Under the pieces are notes generated by a model. That model was not told the origin of the DNA and did not search any database. It saw nothing but the letters and a program-made list of their open reading frames with translations. Made by a program: the position numbers and the translations under genes. Shown in pieces: positions 25,806 to 35,469 of a stretch of 64,000 nucleotides of DNA. This stretch comes from Azoarcus sp. (GTDB lineage Bacteria > Pseudomonadota > Gammaproteobacteria > Burkholderiales > Rhodocyclaceae), in contig JAUVVG010000012.1 of NCBI GenBank assembly GCA_030604735.1, positions 1 through 64,000 of the forward strand, given 5' to 3'. Every line of letters starts with the position of its first letter. Position 1 is the stretch's first letter.

Positions 25806-27608
25806 CTAGCCCTGTTCCGACTCCTGCTGTTGCAAGGCCCACATCCGCGCATAGTCGCCCCCCTTGAGCAGCAGGCTGCCATGGGTGCCGCGCTCGACGA
25901 TCCGCCCTTGGTCCAGCACGATGATCTCGTCCGCGTTCATGATGGTAGACAGCCGGTGTGCGATCACCATCGCGGTGCGGCCTTCGGCGGCAAGCTCCAT
26001 CTGGGCCTGGATCGCCTTTTCGGTTTTCGAATCGAGCGCCGAGGTCGCTTCGTCGAAGATCAGGATGGCCGGGTTCTTGAGCAAGGCACGCGCGATCGCG
26101 ACCCGCTGCTTTTCGCCGCCGGAGAGCTTGAGACCACGCTCCCCGACCCGGGTGTCGAAGCCATCGGGCAGACGTCCGATGAACTCGGTCAACTGGGCGG
26201 CGGCCGCGGCGGCGACGACCTCCTCGCGGGTCGCATCCGGGCGACCATACTGGATGTTGTAGAACAGGGTGTCGTTGAACAGCACCGTATCCTGCGGCAC
26301 GATGCCGATCGATGCACGCAGGCTGTGCTGGGTGAGCGCGCGCAGATCATGGCCGTTGATCCGGATCGCCCCTCCCTGGACATCGTAGAAGCGGTACAGC
26401 AGGCGCGCCAGTGTCGATTTGCCCGAGCCGGAGTGTCCGACCACCGCGACGGTGCGGCCGGCCGGAATCTCGAAATCGACCTCGAACAGGATGGGCCGCT
26501 TGGCATCGTAGGCGAAGCTCACCGACTCGAAGCGCACCGCGGCTGGGCCCGGCTGCAGGGTCAGGGCGTCCGGGGCGTCGGCGACTTCCTTGTTCTCGTT
26601 CATCAAGCCGAACATGCGCTCGATGTCGGTCAGCGCCTGGCGCAGTTCGCGATAGATCACGCCGAGAAAATTGAGCGGGATGTAGAGCTGGATCAGGAAG
26701 GCGTTGACCAGCACGATGTCGCCTATGGTCATCTCGCCGCTGGCCACCCGGATGGCCGCCTGCCACATCATCAGCGTCACGCCGATCGAGACGATGATGG
26801 CCTGGCCTATGTTCAGCCCGGACAGCGAAAACTGGTTCTTGAGCTGGGCCTGGGTCCATTTGTCGATTTGATCGTCGTAGCGGCGCGCTTCGTACTCCTC
26901 GTTGTTGAAGTACTTCACCGTCTCGAAGTTGAGCAGGCTGTCGATCGCACGGGCATTGGCGGCCGAGTCGAGCTCGTTGGCATGGCGGCGCAGCGCGGTC
27001 CGCCAGTTGGTGACCTTGATCGTGAATACGATGTAGATCGTCAGCGTGACCACGGTGATGATCGCGAAGATCGCATCGTAGTTGAGCAGCAGGATACCGA
27101 CCACCAGGCCGATCTCGACCAGGGTCGGCAGGATCGAATACAAGGTGTAGCTGATCAGCGAATTGATCGAGCGGGTGCCACGCTCGATGTCGCGGGTCAG
27201 CCCGCCAGTCTGGCGCTCCAGGTGGAACCGCAGGCTGAGGGCATGCAGGTGACGGAAGACCTGTAGCGATATCCGCCGGACCGCCTGCTGGGTGACCCGC
27301 GCGAACACGATCTCGCGCAGTTCGGTCAGCAACGAGTTGGAAAAGCGCAACACCCCGTAGGCGAGCAATAGCGCTGCCGGCACAACGATGAAGGCCTGCT
27401 CCGGGGTGACGGTCAGGGCGTCGATCAAACCCTTGAACACCAAGGGTACGGCGACATTGGCGCCCTTGGCCGCGATCAGGCAGGCAAGCGCGAACAGCAC
27501 CCGGCCCTTGTAAGCCCACAGGTAGGGGATCAGGCTGGTCAGGGTCTGCCAGTCGCGACGTTCGGTCGGTTCCGGGCCGGGCAGGGCGGTGGCGGGGGCG
27601 CGTCTCAT
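25806..27608 (-). CDS. ABC exporter (ATM1/HMT-like), fused permease-ATPase
   Basis: 600 aa half-transporter: a six-helix membrane domain at about 30-340, then an ATPase domain with Walker A GHSGSGKST (about 389-397), signature LSGGEKQR (near 490) and Walker B ILIFDEATSALD (near 510). The long MRRISLQVFRHLHALSLRFH-type coupling region and overall layout match the ATM1/heavy-metal-tolerance family, which exports glutathione- or persulfide-linked compounds. The substrate is not shown by the sequence. Confidence 0.88.
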   Translation of the reverse strand: MRRAPATALPGPEPTERRDWQTLTSLIPYLWAYKGRVLFALACLIAAKGANVAVPLVFKGLIDALTVTPEQAFIVVPAALLLAYGVLRFSNSLLTELREIVFARVTQQAVRRISLQVFRHLHALSLRFHLERQTGGLTRDIERGTRSINSLISYTLYSILPTLVEIGLVVGILLLNYDAIFAIITVVTLTIYIVFTIKVTNWRTALRRHANELDSAANARAIDSLLNFETVKYFNNEEYEARRYDDQIDKWTQAQLKNQFSLSGLNIGQAIIVSIGVTLMMWQAAIRVASGEMTIGDIVLVNAFLIQLYIPLNFLGVIYRELRQALTDIERMFGLMNENKEVADAPDALTLQPGPAAVRFESVSFAYDAKRPILFEVDFEIPAGRTVAVVGHSGSGKSTLARLLYRFYDVQGGAIRINGHDLRALTQHSLRASIGIVPQDTVLFNDTLFYNIQYGRPDATREEVVAAAAAAQLTEFIGRLPDGFDTRVGERGLKLSGGEKQRVAIARALLKNPAILIFDEATSALDSKTEKAIQAQMELAAEGRTAMVIAHRLSTIMNADEIIVLDQGRIVERGTHGSLLLKGGDYARMWALQQQESEQG

Positions 27609-27657
27609 GGCGGGATGATACCTGTCGGTGGAGGCGATCTGACGGCGGGGATACTTG

Positions 27658-28296
27658 TCAGCGGCTGCGATCTGGCCACAGCAGATGGATCGCGAGCGAC
27701 ACGAAGATCATGCCGGCGAGCCGGTCCAGCCACACGCCCAGGCGCGGGCGCCGGGCAAGCAACTGGCCTATGCTGCCGGCGGCGAAGGCGATCGTCCCGA
27801 ACACCGCGATGGTTTGCAGCGCGAAGACCAGGCCGAGGACGACCATCTGCGCGCCGATCGGACCGCTGTCCGGGCGAACGAACTGGGGCAGGAAGGCCAT
27901 GAAGAACAGCGCCACCTTGGGGTTGATCGCATTGGCGATGAAGCCCCGCGCGACATATCGCCACCATGGCAAGGCCTGTGTGCGGGGGGCACCAGCGGGG
28001 GCGCCCACTCCGCCGCTTCGCAGCGCCTGAATTCCCAGCCAGGTCAGATAGGCCGCCCCTGCCAGCTTGAAAGCGAAAAAAGCGTTGGGCGAAGCGAGCA
28101 GCACCGCGCTGAGCCCAAGCGTGGCCCACAAGGTGTGAGTGAAGCAGCCCAGCGCACATCCCAGCGCCAGTCCGAAACCGGCCAAGCGCCCCCGCGCCAG
28201 GCTTTGGCCCAGCACCATCAGATTGTCCGGGCCCGGTGCGAAGGTCACCGCGATCGATACGGCGAGGAATCCGAGAAGAAGGTCTATGGGCGGCAT
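27658..28296 (-). CDS. LysE-family amino-acid exporter
   Basis: 212 aa, six predicted membrane helices. The N-terminus MPPIDLLLGFLAVSIAVTFA followed by PGPDNLMVLGQSLARG is the LysE/RhtB signature. Such carriers export amino acids or related metabolites. It is transcribed away from the DUF1302 gene, across a 351-bp regulatory gap. Confidence 0.9.
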   Translation of the reverse strand: MPPIDLLLGFLAVSIAVTFAPGPDNLMVLGQSLARGRLAGFGLALGCALGCFTHTLWATLGLSAVLLASPNAFFAFKLAGAAYLTWLGIQALRSGGVGAPAGAPRTQALPWWRYVARGFIANAINPKVALFFMAFLPQFVRPDSGPIGAQMVVLGLVFALQTIAVFGTIAFAAGSIGQLLARRPRLGVWLDRLAGMIFVSLAIHLLWPDRSR

Positions 28297-28352
28297 GGTT
28301 TGCTGGGGAATGCGGGGCCGCAGTGGAGTGAGGGCGCATTGTCACCAACGCC

Positions 28353-28366
28353 TTGATCGAGGTCAA
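28353..28366. promoter_or_regulatory. FNR/DNR-type box
   Basis: TTGAT-CGAG-GTCAA, a 10 of 10 fit to the FNR-family pattern TTGAY-N4-RTCAA, lies between the divergent LysE and DUF1302 genes. Its centre is about 93 bp upstream of the start point predicted for the DUF1302 promoter, a class I-like position. No good -10 fits a class II site for either gene, so its use is uncertain. Confidence 0.4.
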
Positions 28367-28418
28367 ATCCGTGCTGCCGGAATCCCGCCACGATTGGGGA
28401 TGATCGTCTCGAGAAGAA

Positions 28419-28462
28419 TTGACTTCACAAGCGGATTTTGTTTAAGTCAAACACCTGTTTGA
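28419..28462 (+). promoter_or_regulatory. DUF1302 operon promoter with PsrA-like operator
   Basis: TTGACT (28419-28424), 16-bp spacer, TTTAAG (28441-28446), then the perfect palindrome TCAAACA-CC-TGTTTGA (28447-28462). The operator covers the expected transcription start, so a bound TetR-family protein would repress. The core CAAAC-N4-GTTTG fits the published Pseudomonas PsrA motif. The same layout occurs at 35470-35514. The rest of the gap 28297-28647 holds an FNR-like box and otherwise nothing recognised. Confidence 0.75.
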
Positions 28463-28647
28463 ATAGGTATGAAGACGTAAGTGACGGTCGGTTCGTCAGA
28501 CGCTTTGAATACGGGCGAATCGAGCACTCGCCGCTGTCCGGGGCATGGTTCAAGGCCTTAGGCCTAAGGGCTGGTCGGGCTGCCCTCGTTGTTCAGATGG
28601 CGCGGAGAACGAGCCGGCACGGTCCGGTGTTTGGAGGGGGAGATCCC

Positions 28648-30702
28648 ATGTCACGGAGAAAACTGGCCGCCGATGTGCCCATGGGCAGGGTCGGCGTGTT
28701 CGCAGCCCTTGCCTCACTGTCATTCTGGGGTGCCGCACCGACCCAGGCCTTCGAGTTCTCGAGCGCGAGTGGCGAGCTTACCGGTAGTTTCGACACGACC
28801 TTGTCGATCGGCGCCTTGTGGCGGATGGAGGGGCGGGAGCGATCGCTGATCAGCATCGCCAACGGCGGCACCTCGCGGGATCCGAACGCGGACGACGGCA
28901 ACCTGAACTACAAGCGGGGCGAACTCGTCTCGCTCGCCTTCAAGGCGACCCACGACCTCGAACTCAATTACCGAAACTACGGCGCCTTCGTGCGCGCGTC
29001 CTACTTCTACGACGATGCGATCATGGGAAAGAGCGCCCTGGGTTCCAGGGTGCGCCGCGAGGCGGGACGTGATGCCGAAATCCTGGACGCCTATGTGCGC
29101 GGTCGCTTCGACCTCGGCGGGCGCGACCTCAACCTGCGCGCCGGCAAGCAGGTGGTGAGCTGGGGCGAAAGCACCTTCATCCTGAACGGCATCAATGTGC
29201 TCAATCCGGTCAATGTCGCCCGCCTGCGCACACCGGGCTCCGAGCTGCGTGAGGGGCTGACGCCGATCCCGATGATCTGGGCGTCGCAGGAGATCACCGA
29301 CAACGTCTCGCTGGAGGCGGTGTGGATGGCGCAGTGGGAGAAGACCAAGATCGAGCCGGTGAGGACCTTCTTCAGTACCAACGACTTTGTCGCGGTCGGC
29401 GGTAACAATGCGTACACCGGATTCGGACGCCGGAACGACGGCAATGTCGCCCTGACGGCGCCATTCTTCGGCGCGTTCCCGGCCGATCCCGCGGGGGCTT
29501 TGATCGCGCCTCGGACGCGTGATCGCAGGCCAGGCAATGGGGGTGAGTATGGGGTCGCCCTGCGGGCATTCTTTCCTGAACTGAACTTCACCGAGATCGG
29601 TGTCTACCACGTCAATTACCACAGTCGGACGCCTTATGTGTCAGGCTATCGAGGCGGAATCACCGCACCAGCGACGATCGCGTCGCCATTGCCTGCGGGC
29701 ACGGAGGGCGCGTTTGCCGCTGCCGGTATCCCGGTAGCGCCGGGATTGCCAGGGTGTACCGTCGTCGACATCCCGACGTTCGGTGCGCTGCATACCGCTG
29801 CGAACATTGGCGCTTTGGCCGGTTTCGTCGGTGGAAACGTCGCGCTTGCGACGCAGCTCTCGGCACTCAACGCGACCAACGCGGCTTGCGGGTCAGCGTT
29901 GATGGCTGGAGGCGCCGGAAGTTATTTCGTCGACTACCCGAAGAACATCAAGCTTTTCGGCCTGAGTTTCAATACCGCAGGGCCAGCGGGTATTGCGCTT
30001 CAAGGCGAGTATTCATATCGGCCTAACCAACCGCTCCAACTCCCCTCGGCGGAACTGCTTGGCGCGGCACTGGGGATCGGCAATCAGTTGACCAGCACGA
30101 ACCCGGTCGAAGCGGCCGGGGTTGCCTACGGCACAGAGATCAAGGGCTACCGGCGTGTGAAGATGCATCAAATCCAATTCACCGGCACCAAGGCGTGGCC
30201 ACGCGTCCTGGGGGCGGATCAGCTGGTCATGGTTGGCGAGGTCGGCTTTACCAGGCTGCAACTACCTTCGAACCTGAAATTCGCGGCACCAGGTTGTCAT
30301 TTGCCGCAGCGGGGATCGGCGACCGCAGCGTCCTTCGGCTCGACCGATGCCAACTGCTTTGCGACAAAGAACTCCTGGGGTTATCGGCTGCTTGCGCGTG
30401 CCGACTATCCGAACGCCATCGCAGGTGCGACGCTTTCGCCGCGTATCGCGTTCTCGCACGACGTAAGCGGGCGCAGCCCGACATTCAATGAGGGTGCCAA
30501 GGCGATCACGCTGGGCCTGGGGATGAACTATCAGCAGCGCTGGCAAGCTGACATCGCCTATACGTCCTTCTTCGGGGGCAAGAAGATCACGGGGGTCGAT
30601 TCGGTACCGAATACCGCCGGTCAGCCGCAATCCTACGCCAGCCACACCAATCCGCTGAAGGACCGCGACTTTCTGTCGATCAGCGTCAGCTATTCGTTCT
30701 GA
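28648..30702 (+). CDS. DUF1302 outer-membrane protein
   Basis: 684 aa from an ATG preceded by GGAGGGGG. A signal peptide ends at about residue 34 (PTQA). The mature sequence is beta-rich with many alternating aromatic strands and ends in YSF, as outer-membrane barrels do. DUF1302 proteins are nearly always next to DUF1329 genes; their function is not established, but a role in uptake or export of hydrophobic compounds fits. It is the first gene of DUF1302-DUF1329-YCF48-RND and sits behind a PsrA-like operator. Confidence 0.88.
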   Translation: MSRRKLAADVPMGRVGVFAALASLSFWGAAPTQAFEFSSASGELTGSFDTTLSIGALWRMEGRERSLISIANGGTSRDPNADDGNLNYKRGELVSLAFKATHDLELNYRNYGAFVRASYFYDDAIMGKSALGSRVRREAGRDAEILDAYVRGRFDLGGRDLNLRAGKQVVSWGESTFILNGINVLNPVNVARLRTPGSELREGLTPIPMIWASQEITDNVSLEAVWMAQWEKTKIEPVRTFFSTNDFVAVGGNNAYTGFGRRNDGNVALTAPFFGAFPADPAGALIAPRTRDRRPGNGGEYGVALRAFFPELNFTEIGVYHVNYHSRTPYVSGYRGGITAPATIASPLPAGTEGAFAAAGIPVAPGLPGCTVVDIPTFGALHTAANIGALAGFVGGNVALATQLSALNATNAACGSALMAGGAGSYFVDYPKNIKLFGLSFNTAGPAGIALQGEYSYRPNQPLQLPSAELLGAALGIGNQLTSTNPVEAAGVAYGTEIKGYRRVKMHQIQFTGTKAWPRVLGADQLVMVGEVGFTRLQLPSNLKFAAPGCHLPQRGSATAASFGSTDANCFATKNSWGYRLLARADYPNAIAGATLSPRIAFSHDVSGRSPTFNEGAKAITLGLGMNYQQRWQADIAYTSFFGGKKITGVDSVPNTAGQPQSYASHTNPLKDRDFLSISVSYSF

Positions 30703-30731
30703 GAAACGCAAAGCATTGAGGAGACAAGGAC

Positions 30732-32087
30732 ATGCGCAAGACGATTTCGATGCTTGGCGCCGCGCTGACGATGACGATGGCGTTCGCGTCCTCCGGCGCT
30801 CTCGCCCAGGTGTCGGCCGCGGACGCCGCGCGGCTCGGGCAGGATCTCACGCCGATGGGGGCGGAGCGGGCCGGCAATGCTGCCGGGACGATCCCGGCCT
30901 GGGACGGGGGTCTGAGCAGCGCGCCGGCCGGGCATGTGGCGGGCGGGCATTATGCCGACCCGTTTGCCACGGATGCGATCCTGTTCACGATCGATGCGAC
31001 CAATCTGTCCCAGTACCGCGAGCAGCTGACGCCGGGGCAGGTCGCGCTGCTGGAGACCTATCCGACCTGGCGGATGAACGTTTATCCGACCCGGCGCAGT
31101 GCGGCCTTTCCGCAAGCGCATTACGAGCAGACCATCGCCAATGCCGCGCGCGTTGCGCTCGCGGTCGACGGTAACGGATTTTCCGGTACGAGCGGCGGGA
31201 TTCCGTTCCCGATGCCCCAGAATGGCATGGAGGCGATCTGGAATCACCTGACCCGCTACCGCGGCGAGGCCTATGCGATGAACTGGAGCCAGGCTGCGGT
31301 GACGCGAACCGGCAGCTACACGCCGGTCCGCTTCGAGTACGAGTACGACTTTCACTATGGCAGCCTGAACAAGTCACCGGACCAGATCGAAGCGAGCAAG
31401 CTGTTCAACTTCCTGCAGACGGTGACGGCGCCCGCCCGCCTGGCCGGGCAGATCCTGTTGGTGCATGAGTTTCTCGGCACGCGCCAGGCGTGGACCTACA
31501 ACCCGGGACAGCGGCGGGTCAGGCTCGCGCCCAATGTCGCCTACGACAACCCCGGTACGGCGGCCGACGGGCTGCGCACCAACGACGATTTCGACATGTT
31601 CAACGGTGCGATCGATCGCTACGACTGGGAGTTGGTCGGCAAACGCGAGATCTTCGTCCCCTACAACGCCTACAAGCTGGTCGGCAACACCGTCTCGATG
31701 GCCGATGTGCTGCAGGCCGGGCATGTCAATCCCGACCATGCCCGTTACGAGTTGCACCGGGTGTGGGTGGTCGATGCGCGGCTGAAGCCGGGCACGAGCC
31801 ACCTGTACAAGCGCCGGACTTTCTACCTGGACGAAGATTCGTGGTCGGTTCTCGCCGTGGACAAGTACGATGCGCGCGACCAGTTGTGGCGGGTGTCGGA
31901 ACTTCACACCATCAACTGGTACGACATCCCGATGATCTACCCGAACCTGGAAGTGCATCACGACCTGCAGTCGGGACGTTACATCGCGATGGGCCTGCGC
32001 AACGACGAGGCGCGGGTCTATGAAGCGGTCGAGTCGCGCCCGGCCCGCTTCACCCCGGCCGGTTTGCGCGGCGCCGGCACACGCTGA
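30732..32087 (+). CDS. DUF1329 periplasmic/outer-membrane lipid-binding-like protein
   Basis: 451 aa with a signal peptide cleaved near residue 25 (GALAQ). The DUF1329 domain fills the rest (LGQDLTPMGAERAGNAAGTI; YKRRTFYLDEDSWSVLAVDKYD). The fold is related to LolA/LolB-type proteins, which bind lipids, so a carrier or acceptor role between the membranes is possible. It starts 29 bp after the DUF1302 gene. No function is proven for the family. Confidence 0.88.
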   Translation: MRKTISMLGAALTMTMAFASSGALAQVSAADAARLGQDLTPMGAERAGNAAGTIPAWDGGLSSAPAGHVAGGHYADPFATDAILFTIDATNLSQYREQLTPGQVALLETYPTWRMNVYPTRRSAAFPQAHYEQTIANAARVALAVDGNGFSGTSGGIPFPMPQNGMEAIWNHLTRYRGEAYAMNWSQAAVTRTGSYTPVRFEYEYDFHYGSLNKSPDQIEASKLFNFLQTVTAPARLAGQILLVHEFLGTRQAWTYNPGQRRVRLAPNVAYDNPGTAADGLRTNDDFDMFNGAIDRYDWELVGKREIFVPYNAYKLVGNTVSMADVLQAGHVNPDHARYELHRVWVVDARLKPGTSHLYKRRTFYLDEDSWSVLAVDKYDARDQLWRVSELHTINWYDIPMIYPNLEVHHDLQSGRYIAMGLRNDEARVYEAVESRPARFTPAGLRGAGTR

Positions 32088-32144
32088 AGGGAAGGCGCCC
32101 GGCAGGGGTCGGCGCCTGCCTGCCCCTGGTCGGGCGGAGTCCGC

Positions 32145-33089
32145 ATGAACAAGCCCATCGGTTATCTGTTCTCGCTGTTCGTGGTCGTGGTTGCGGCATT
32201 CGCCTTTTCGCCACGTACCGATCCGCCCATGCCGGCGACGGAGATCCGCATCGAGCACCTGCTGATGCTGGATGCGAAGCGGGTGGGCGAGCGACTGATC
32301 GCACTCGGCGAACGCGGGTGGATTTTCCTGTCGGACGATGGTGGAGCGAGTTGGCGGCAGGCCGGAGGGCAGGGCGAGGCGACGCTGACCGCGCTGGCTG
32401 TCGTCGATGACGACACCCTGATCGCGGTCGGACATGATGCGGTGGTGCTTCGCAGCGACGACCGCGGTGCGACCTGGCGCCTGGTCTATGCAGAACCTGA
32501 AGCAGAGGAACCGCTGTTTGCAGTGTATGTCGGCGACAGCGGTCGCGGCTTTGCCGTCGGAGCCTACGGGCGCTTCATGCTCAGCGACGACGGCGGTCTC
32601 AGCTGGAGCGTGCGCGATCTTGACGGGCGAGACTTCCATTTCAATGCGATCGTCGCCACGGGCGGCGCCTTGATCATCGCCGGTGAAGCCGGCACCTTGC
32701 TGCGTTCGGTCGATGAGGGCGAGACCTGGGAAGACCTGGTGTCGCCCTATGAGGGGTCGTGGTTCGGGGCGCTCGGGTTGGCCGAAGACGGGCTGTTGGT
32801 GTTCGGCATGCGTGGCCATGTCTATCGCAGTGATGATCTGGGCGAGTCCTGGCAGGGCCTGGAAAGCGGCACCGATGCATCGATTTTCGGTGCAACCCGG
32901 CGCGCCGATGGTGGCGTGGTCCTGGTCGGGCAGGGCGGGCTGGTGTTGGAGTCGGATCCTGCCTTACAGCGTCTGGTAGTGCGTGATGTCGATACGAGCC
33001 GTAGCCTGGTCGCAGTGGTCGACGACGGGCAGGGCGGCAGGCTGTTGTTCGGTGAGGAAGGCATGCTGCGCATCGGAGGCCGGAGATGA
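32145..33089 (+). CDS. YCF48-related beta-propeller protein
   Basis: 314 aa with an N-terminal signal or anchor helix (about 7-24). The rest has repeated SDDGGASW / SDDRGATW / SDDGGLSW / SVDEGETW blocks, the Asp-box repeats of YCF48/BNR propellers. In bacteria such proteins are commonly encoded next to RND transporters, as here. The stop overlaps the RND start by 4 bp. It is probably a periplasmic accessory of the transporter. Confidence 0.88.
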   Translation: MNKPIGYLFSLFVVVVAAFAFSPRTDPPMPATEIRIEHLLMLDAKRVGERLIALGERGWIFLSDDGGASWRQAGGQGEATLTALAVVDDDTLIAVGHDAVVLRSDDRGATWRLVYAEPEAEEPLFAVYVGDSGRGFAVGAYGRFMLSDDGGLSWSVRDLDGRDFHFNAIVATGGALIIAGEAGTLLRSVDEGETWEDLVSPYEGSWFGALGLAEDGLLVFGMRGHVYRSDDLGESWQGLESGTDASIFGATRRADGGVVLVGQGGLVLESDPALQRLVVRDVDTSRSLVAVVDDGQGGRLLFGEEGMLRIGGRR

Positions 33090-35446
33090 GGCTCGGCTCC
33101 GTGGTCGATACGCTCGGTCGGATGCTGTTTGGCCACCGCCGCGCATGGTCAGTCGTGTTCGTCTTGATCACTGCTTTGCTCGGCGCCTCGGCGACCCGCT
33201 TGCAGGTCGACGCCGGCTTCGAGAAGATGATTCCGCTCGAACACGAGTACATGCAGACCTTCCTCGCTTACCGAAACACCTTCGGTGGCGCCAACCGTGT
33301 TCTGGTCGCCCTGCGTCAGCATGAAGGCGAGATCTACAACCCGGCCTTCTTCGAAACGCTCGAGGCGGTCACCGACGAGGTCTTCTTCATCCCCGGTGTG
33401 GATCGCGCAACGGTGACCTCGCTATTCACGCCGAATGTCCGCTTCATCGAGGTCGTCGAGGAGGGGTTTGCCGGTGGCAACGTGATTCCAGCCGGCTTCC
33501 AGGGCACACCCGAGGAACTCGAGGTGGTGCGCGAGAATGTCCTCAAATCCGGCCGTCTGGGGCGGCTGGTCGCGAACGATCATGACGGCGCCATGGTCAC
33601 CGCCGAGCTGCTCGAAGTCGACCCGGCGACCGGCGAGCGGATCGACTACCTCGCGGTGGCGCGGATGCTTGAGGACATCCGCGCCCGGCACCAGAGCGAC
33701 AGCGTCACCATCCACATCATCGGCTTTGCCAAGGCGGTCGGCGACATCACCGAGGGTGCGCGCGGCGTGCTGTTGTTCTTCGCGCTGTCCTTCGTCGTCA
33801 CCGCCCTACTGCTCTACCGCTATTCGGGTTCGGTCAAGCTGTCCGCTCTGACCCTGCTGTGCGCGATGGTGCCGGTGGTGTGGCTGCTCGGCCTGTTGCC
33901 GATCATCGGTTTCGGGATCGATCCGATGTCCATCCTGGTGCCTTTCCTGATCTTCTCGATCGGCGTCAGCCATGCGGTGCAGATGACCCATGCCTGGCGG
34001 CTGGAGGTGATCGCCGGGAGCTCGCCAGCCGAGGCGGCGCGAAACGCTTTCGGCAAGTTGTGCCTGCCCGGCACGATGGCGCTGACCACGACCGCGATCG
34101 GTTTTCTGGTGATCATGCGCATCGAGATCGACATGGTGCGCGAACTCGCGTTGACCGCCGGCCTCGGCGTGGCCTTGATGCTGGTCACCAACATGATGTT
34201 GCTGACCCTGTTGTTGTCGTGGACGCGGCTACCGCCGCGAGAGCTGCGTCGCACCGAGGGGCGCGAGCACGAGGGCGACTGGATGTGGTCGCGCTTGCGT
34301 CGGCTGGCCGAACCGCACAACGCGCGGGTGGTGCTGGTGGTGACCGCGGCGCTGCTGGTGCTGGCGGCCTGGCAGTCACGCGACTTGCGCACCGGCGACC
34401 TGGGTGCCGGCATTCCCGAGTTGCACGACGACTCTCGCTACAACCTGGATTCGGCGGCGATCGTCGAGTCGTTCGCGATCGGCGTGGACGTGTTGTCGGT
34501 GATCGTGCAAAGCCACGATGTGGATGGTGCCTGCACCGACTTCGGGATCATGGACACCATCGACCGCTTCGAAATGACCATGCGCGGGGTGCACGGCGTA
34601 CAAAGCGTGGTCGGCCTGCCCGGGGTGGCGCGCGGCATCAACGCCGGCTGGAACGAAGGAAATCCGCGCTGGAGGGTGTTGTCGCGCAACCCGGCGGTAC
34701 TGGCCCAGTCGGTCACGCCGGTCGACACCGGCACCGGTTTGCTGAACACCGATTGCAGCGCGATGCAGGTGCTGATCTTCACCCGTGACCACGACGGCGC
34801 GACGATCGCCCACGTTGTCCGCGAGGTCAAGGCGTTCCGCGACGCGCATCGTTCCGCACAACTCGACTTCCTGCTCGCGTCCGGCAATGTTGGGGTGATG
34901 GCGGCGACCAACGAGGCGGTCGATGCGGCCTCGGTGACCATTTTGTTGCTGGTGTTCGGGGCGATCAGTCTGTTGTTCTTCGCCGAGTTCCGTTCCTGGC
35001 GCGCGACGCTGTGCATCGTGCTGCCGCTGACCATTGTTGCGGTGATGTGCAATGCCTTGATGGCGGTGCTCGATATCGGGCTCAAGGTGTCGACCCTGCC
35101 GGTGGTGGCGATCGCGGTCGGGATCGGGGTCGATTACGGCATTTACCTGTACGAACGGATGGCGAACCGGTTTGAACAAGGGGATGACCTGCCGGAGGCC
35201 TTTTTTCAGGCACTGCGCCAGCGCGGCACCGCGGTAATGTTTACCGCGGCGACGATGAGCGTCGGGGTCGCTACGTGGACGATGTCGGCACTCAAGTTCC
35301 AGGCCGACATGGGTTTGCTGATGGCCTTCATGTTCATCGTCAACATGCTGGCCGCGCTGGTGTTACTGCCCGCCTTCGCGGCGATGCTGCTGGGCGATCC
35401 GGCCACCCGCAGATCGACCTCGGCCAAGGTGAGCGGGCAGGCGTAG
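33086..35446 (+). CDS. RND/MMPL-family transporter
   Basis: 786 aa, inner-membrane proton-driven transporter of the MMPL/SSD type. First membrane helix at about 20-36, then a periplasmic domain to about 220, helices at about 225-380, a second periplasmic domain after a helix near 415-430, and a helix bundle at about 620-770. The two halves are homologous. MMPL members move lipids, hopanoids or siderophores. It completes the DUF1302-DUF1329-YCF48 row and ends 100 bp before a PsrA-like gene. Confidence 0.92.
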   Translation: MRLGSVVDTLGRMLFGHRRAWSVVFVLITALLGASATRLQVDAGFEKMIPLEHEYMQTFLAYRNTFGGANRVLVALRQHEGEIYNPAFFETLEAVTDEVFFIPGVDRATVTSLFTPNVRFIEVVEEGFAGGNVIPAGFQGTPEELEVVRENVLKSGRLGRLVANDHDGAMVTAELLEVDPATGERIDYLAVARMLEDIRARHQSDSVTIHIIGFAKAVGDITEGARGVLLFFALSFVVTALLLYRYSGSVKLSALTLLCAMVPVVWLLGLLPIIGFGIDPMSILVPFLIFSIGVSHAVQMTHAWRLEVIAGSSPAEAARNAFGKLCLPGTMALTTTAIGFLVIMRIEIDMVRELALTAGLGVALMLVTNMMLLTLLLSWTRLPPRELRRTEGREHEGDWMWSRLRRLAEPHNARVVLVVTAALLVLAAWQSRDLRTGDLGAGIPELHDDSRYNLDSAAIVESFAIGVDVLSVIVQSHDVDGACTDFGIMDTIDRFEMTMRGVHGVQSVVGLPGVARGINAGWNEGNPRWRVLSRNPAVLAQSVTPVDTGTGLLNTDCSAMQVLIFTRDHDGATIAHVVREVKAFRDAHRSAQLDFLLASGNVGVMAATNEAVDAASVTILLLVFGAISLLFFAEFRSWRATLCIVLPLTIVAVMCNALMAVLDIGLKVSTLPVVAIAVGIGVDYGIYLYERMANRFEQGDDLPEAFFQALRQRGTAVMFTAATMSVGVATWTMSALKFQADMGLLMAFMFIVNMLAALVLLPAFAAMLLGDPATRRSTSAKVSGQA

Positions 35447-35469
35447 AGACGACTTATGGTGGCATCAGC

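Noticed and set aside
24783-27266. An 827-codon + strand open frame
   Set aside because: It is antisense to the binding protein and ABC exporter genes, which have clear domains. Long shadow frames are normal in GC-rich DNA.
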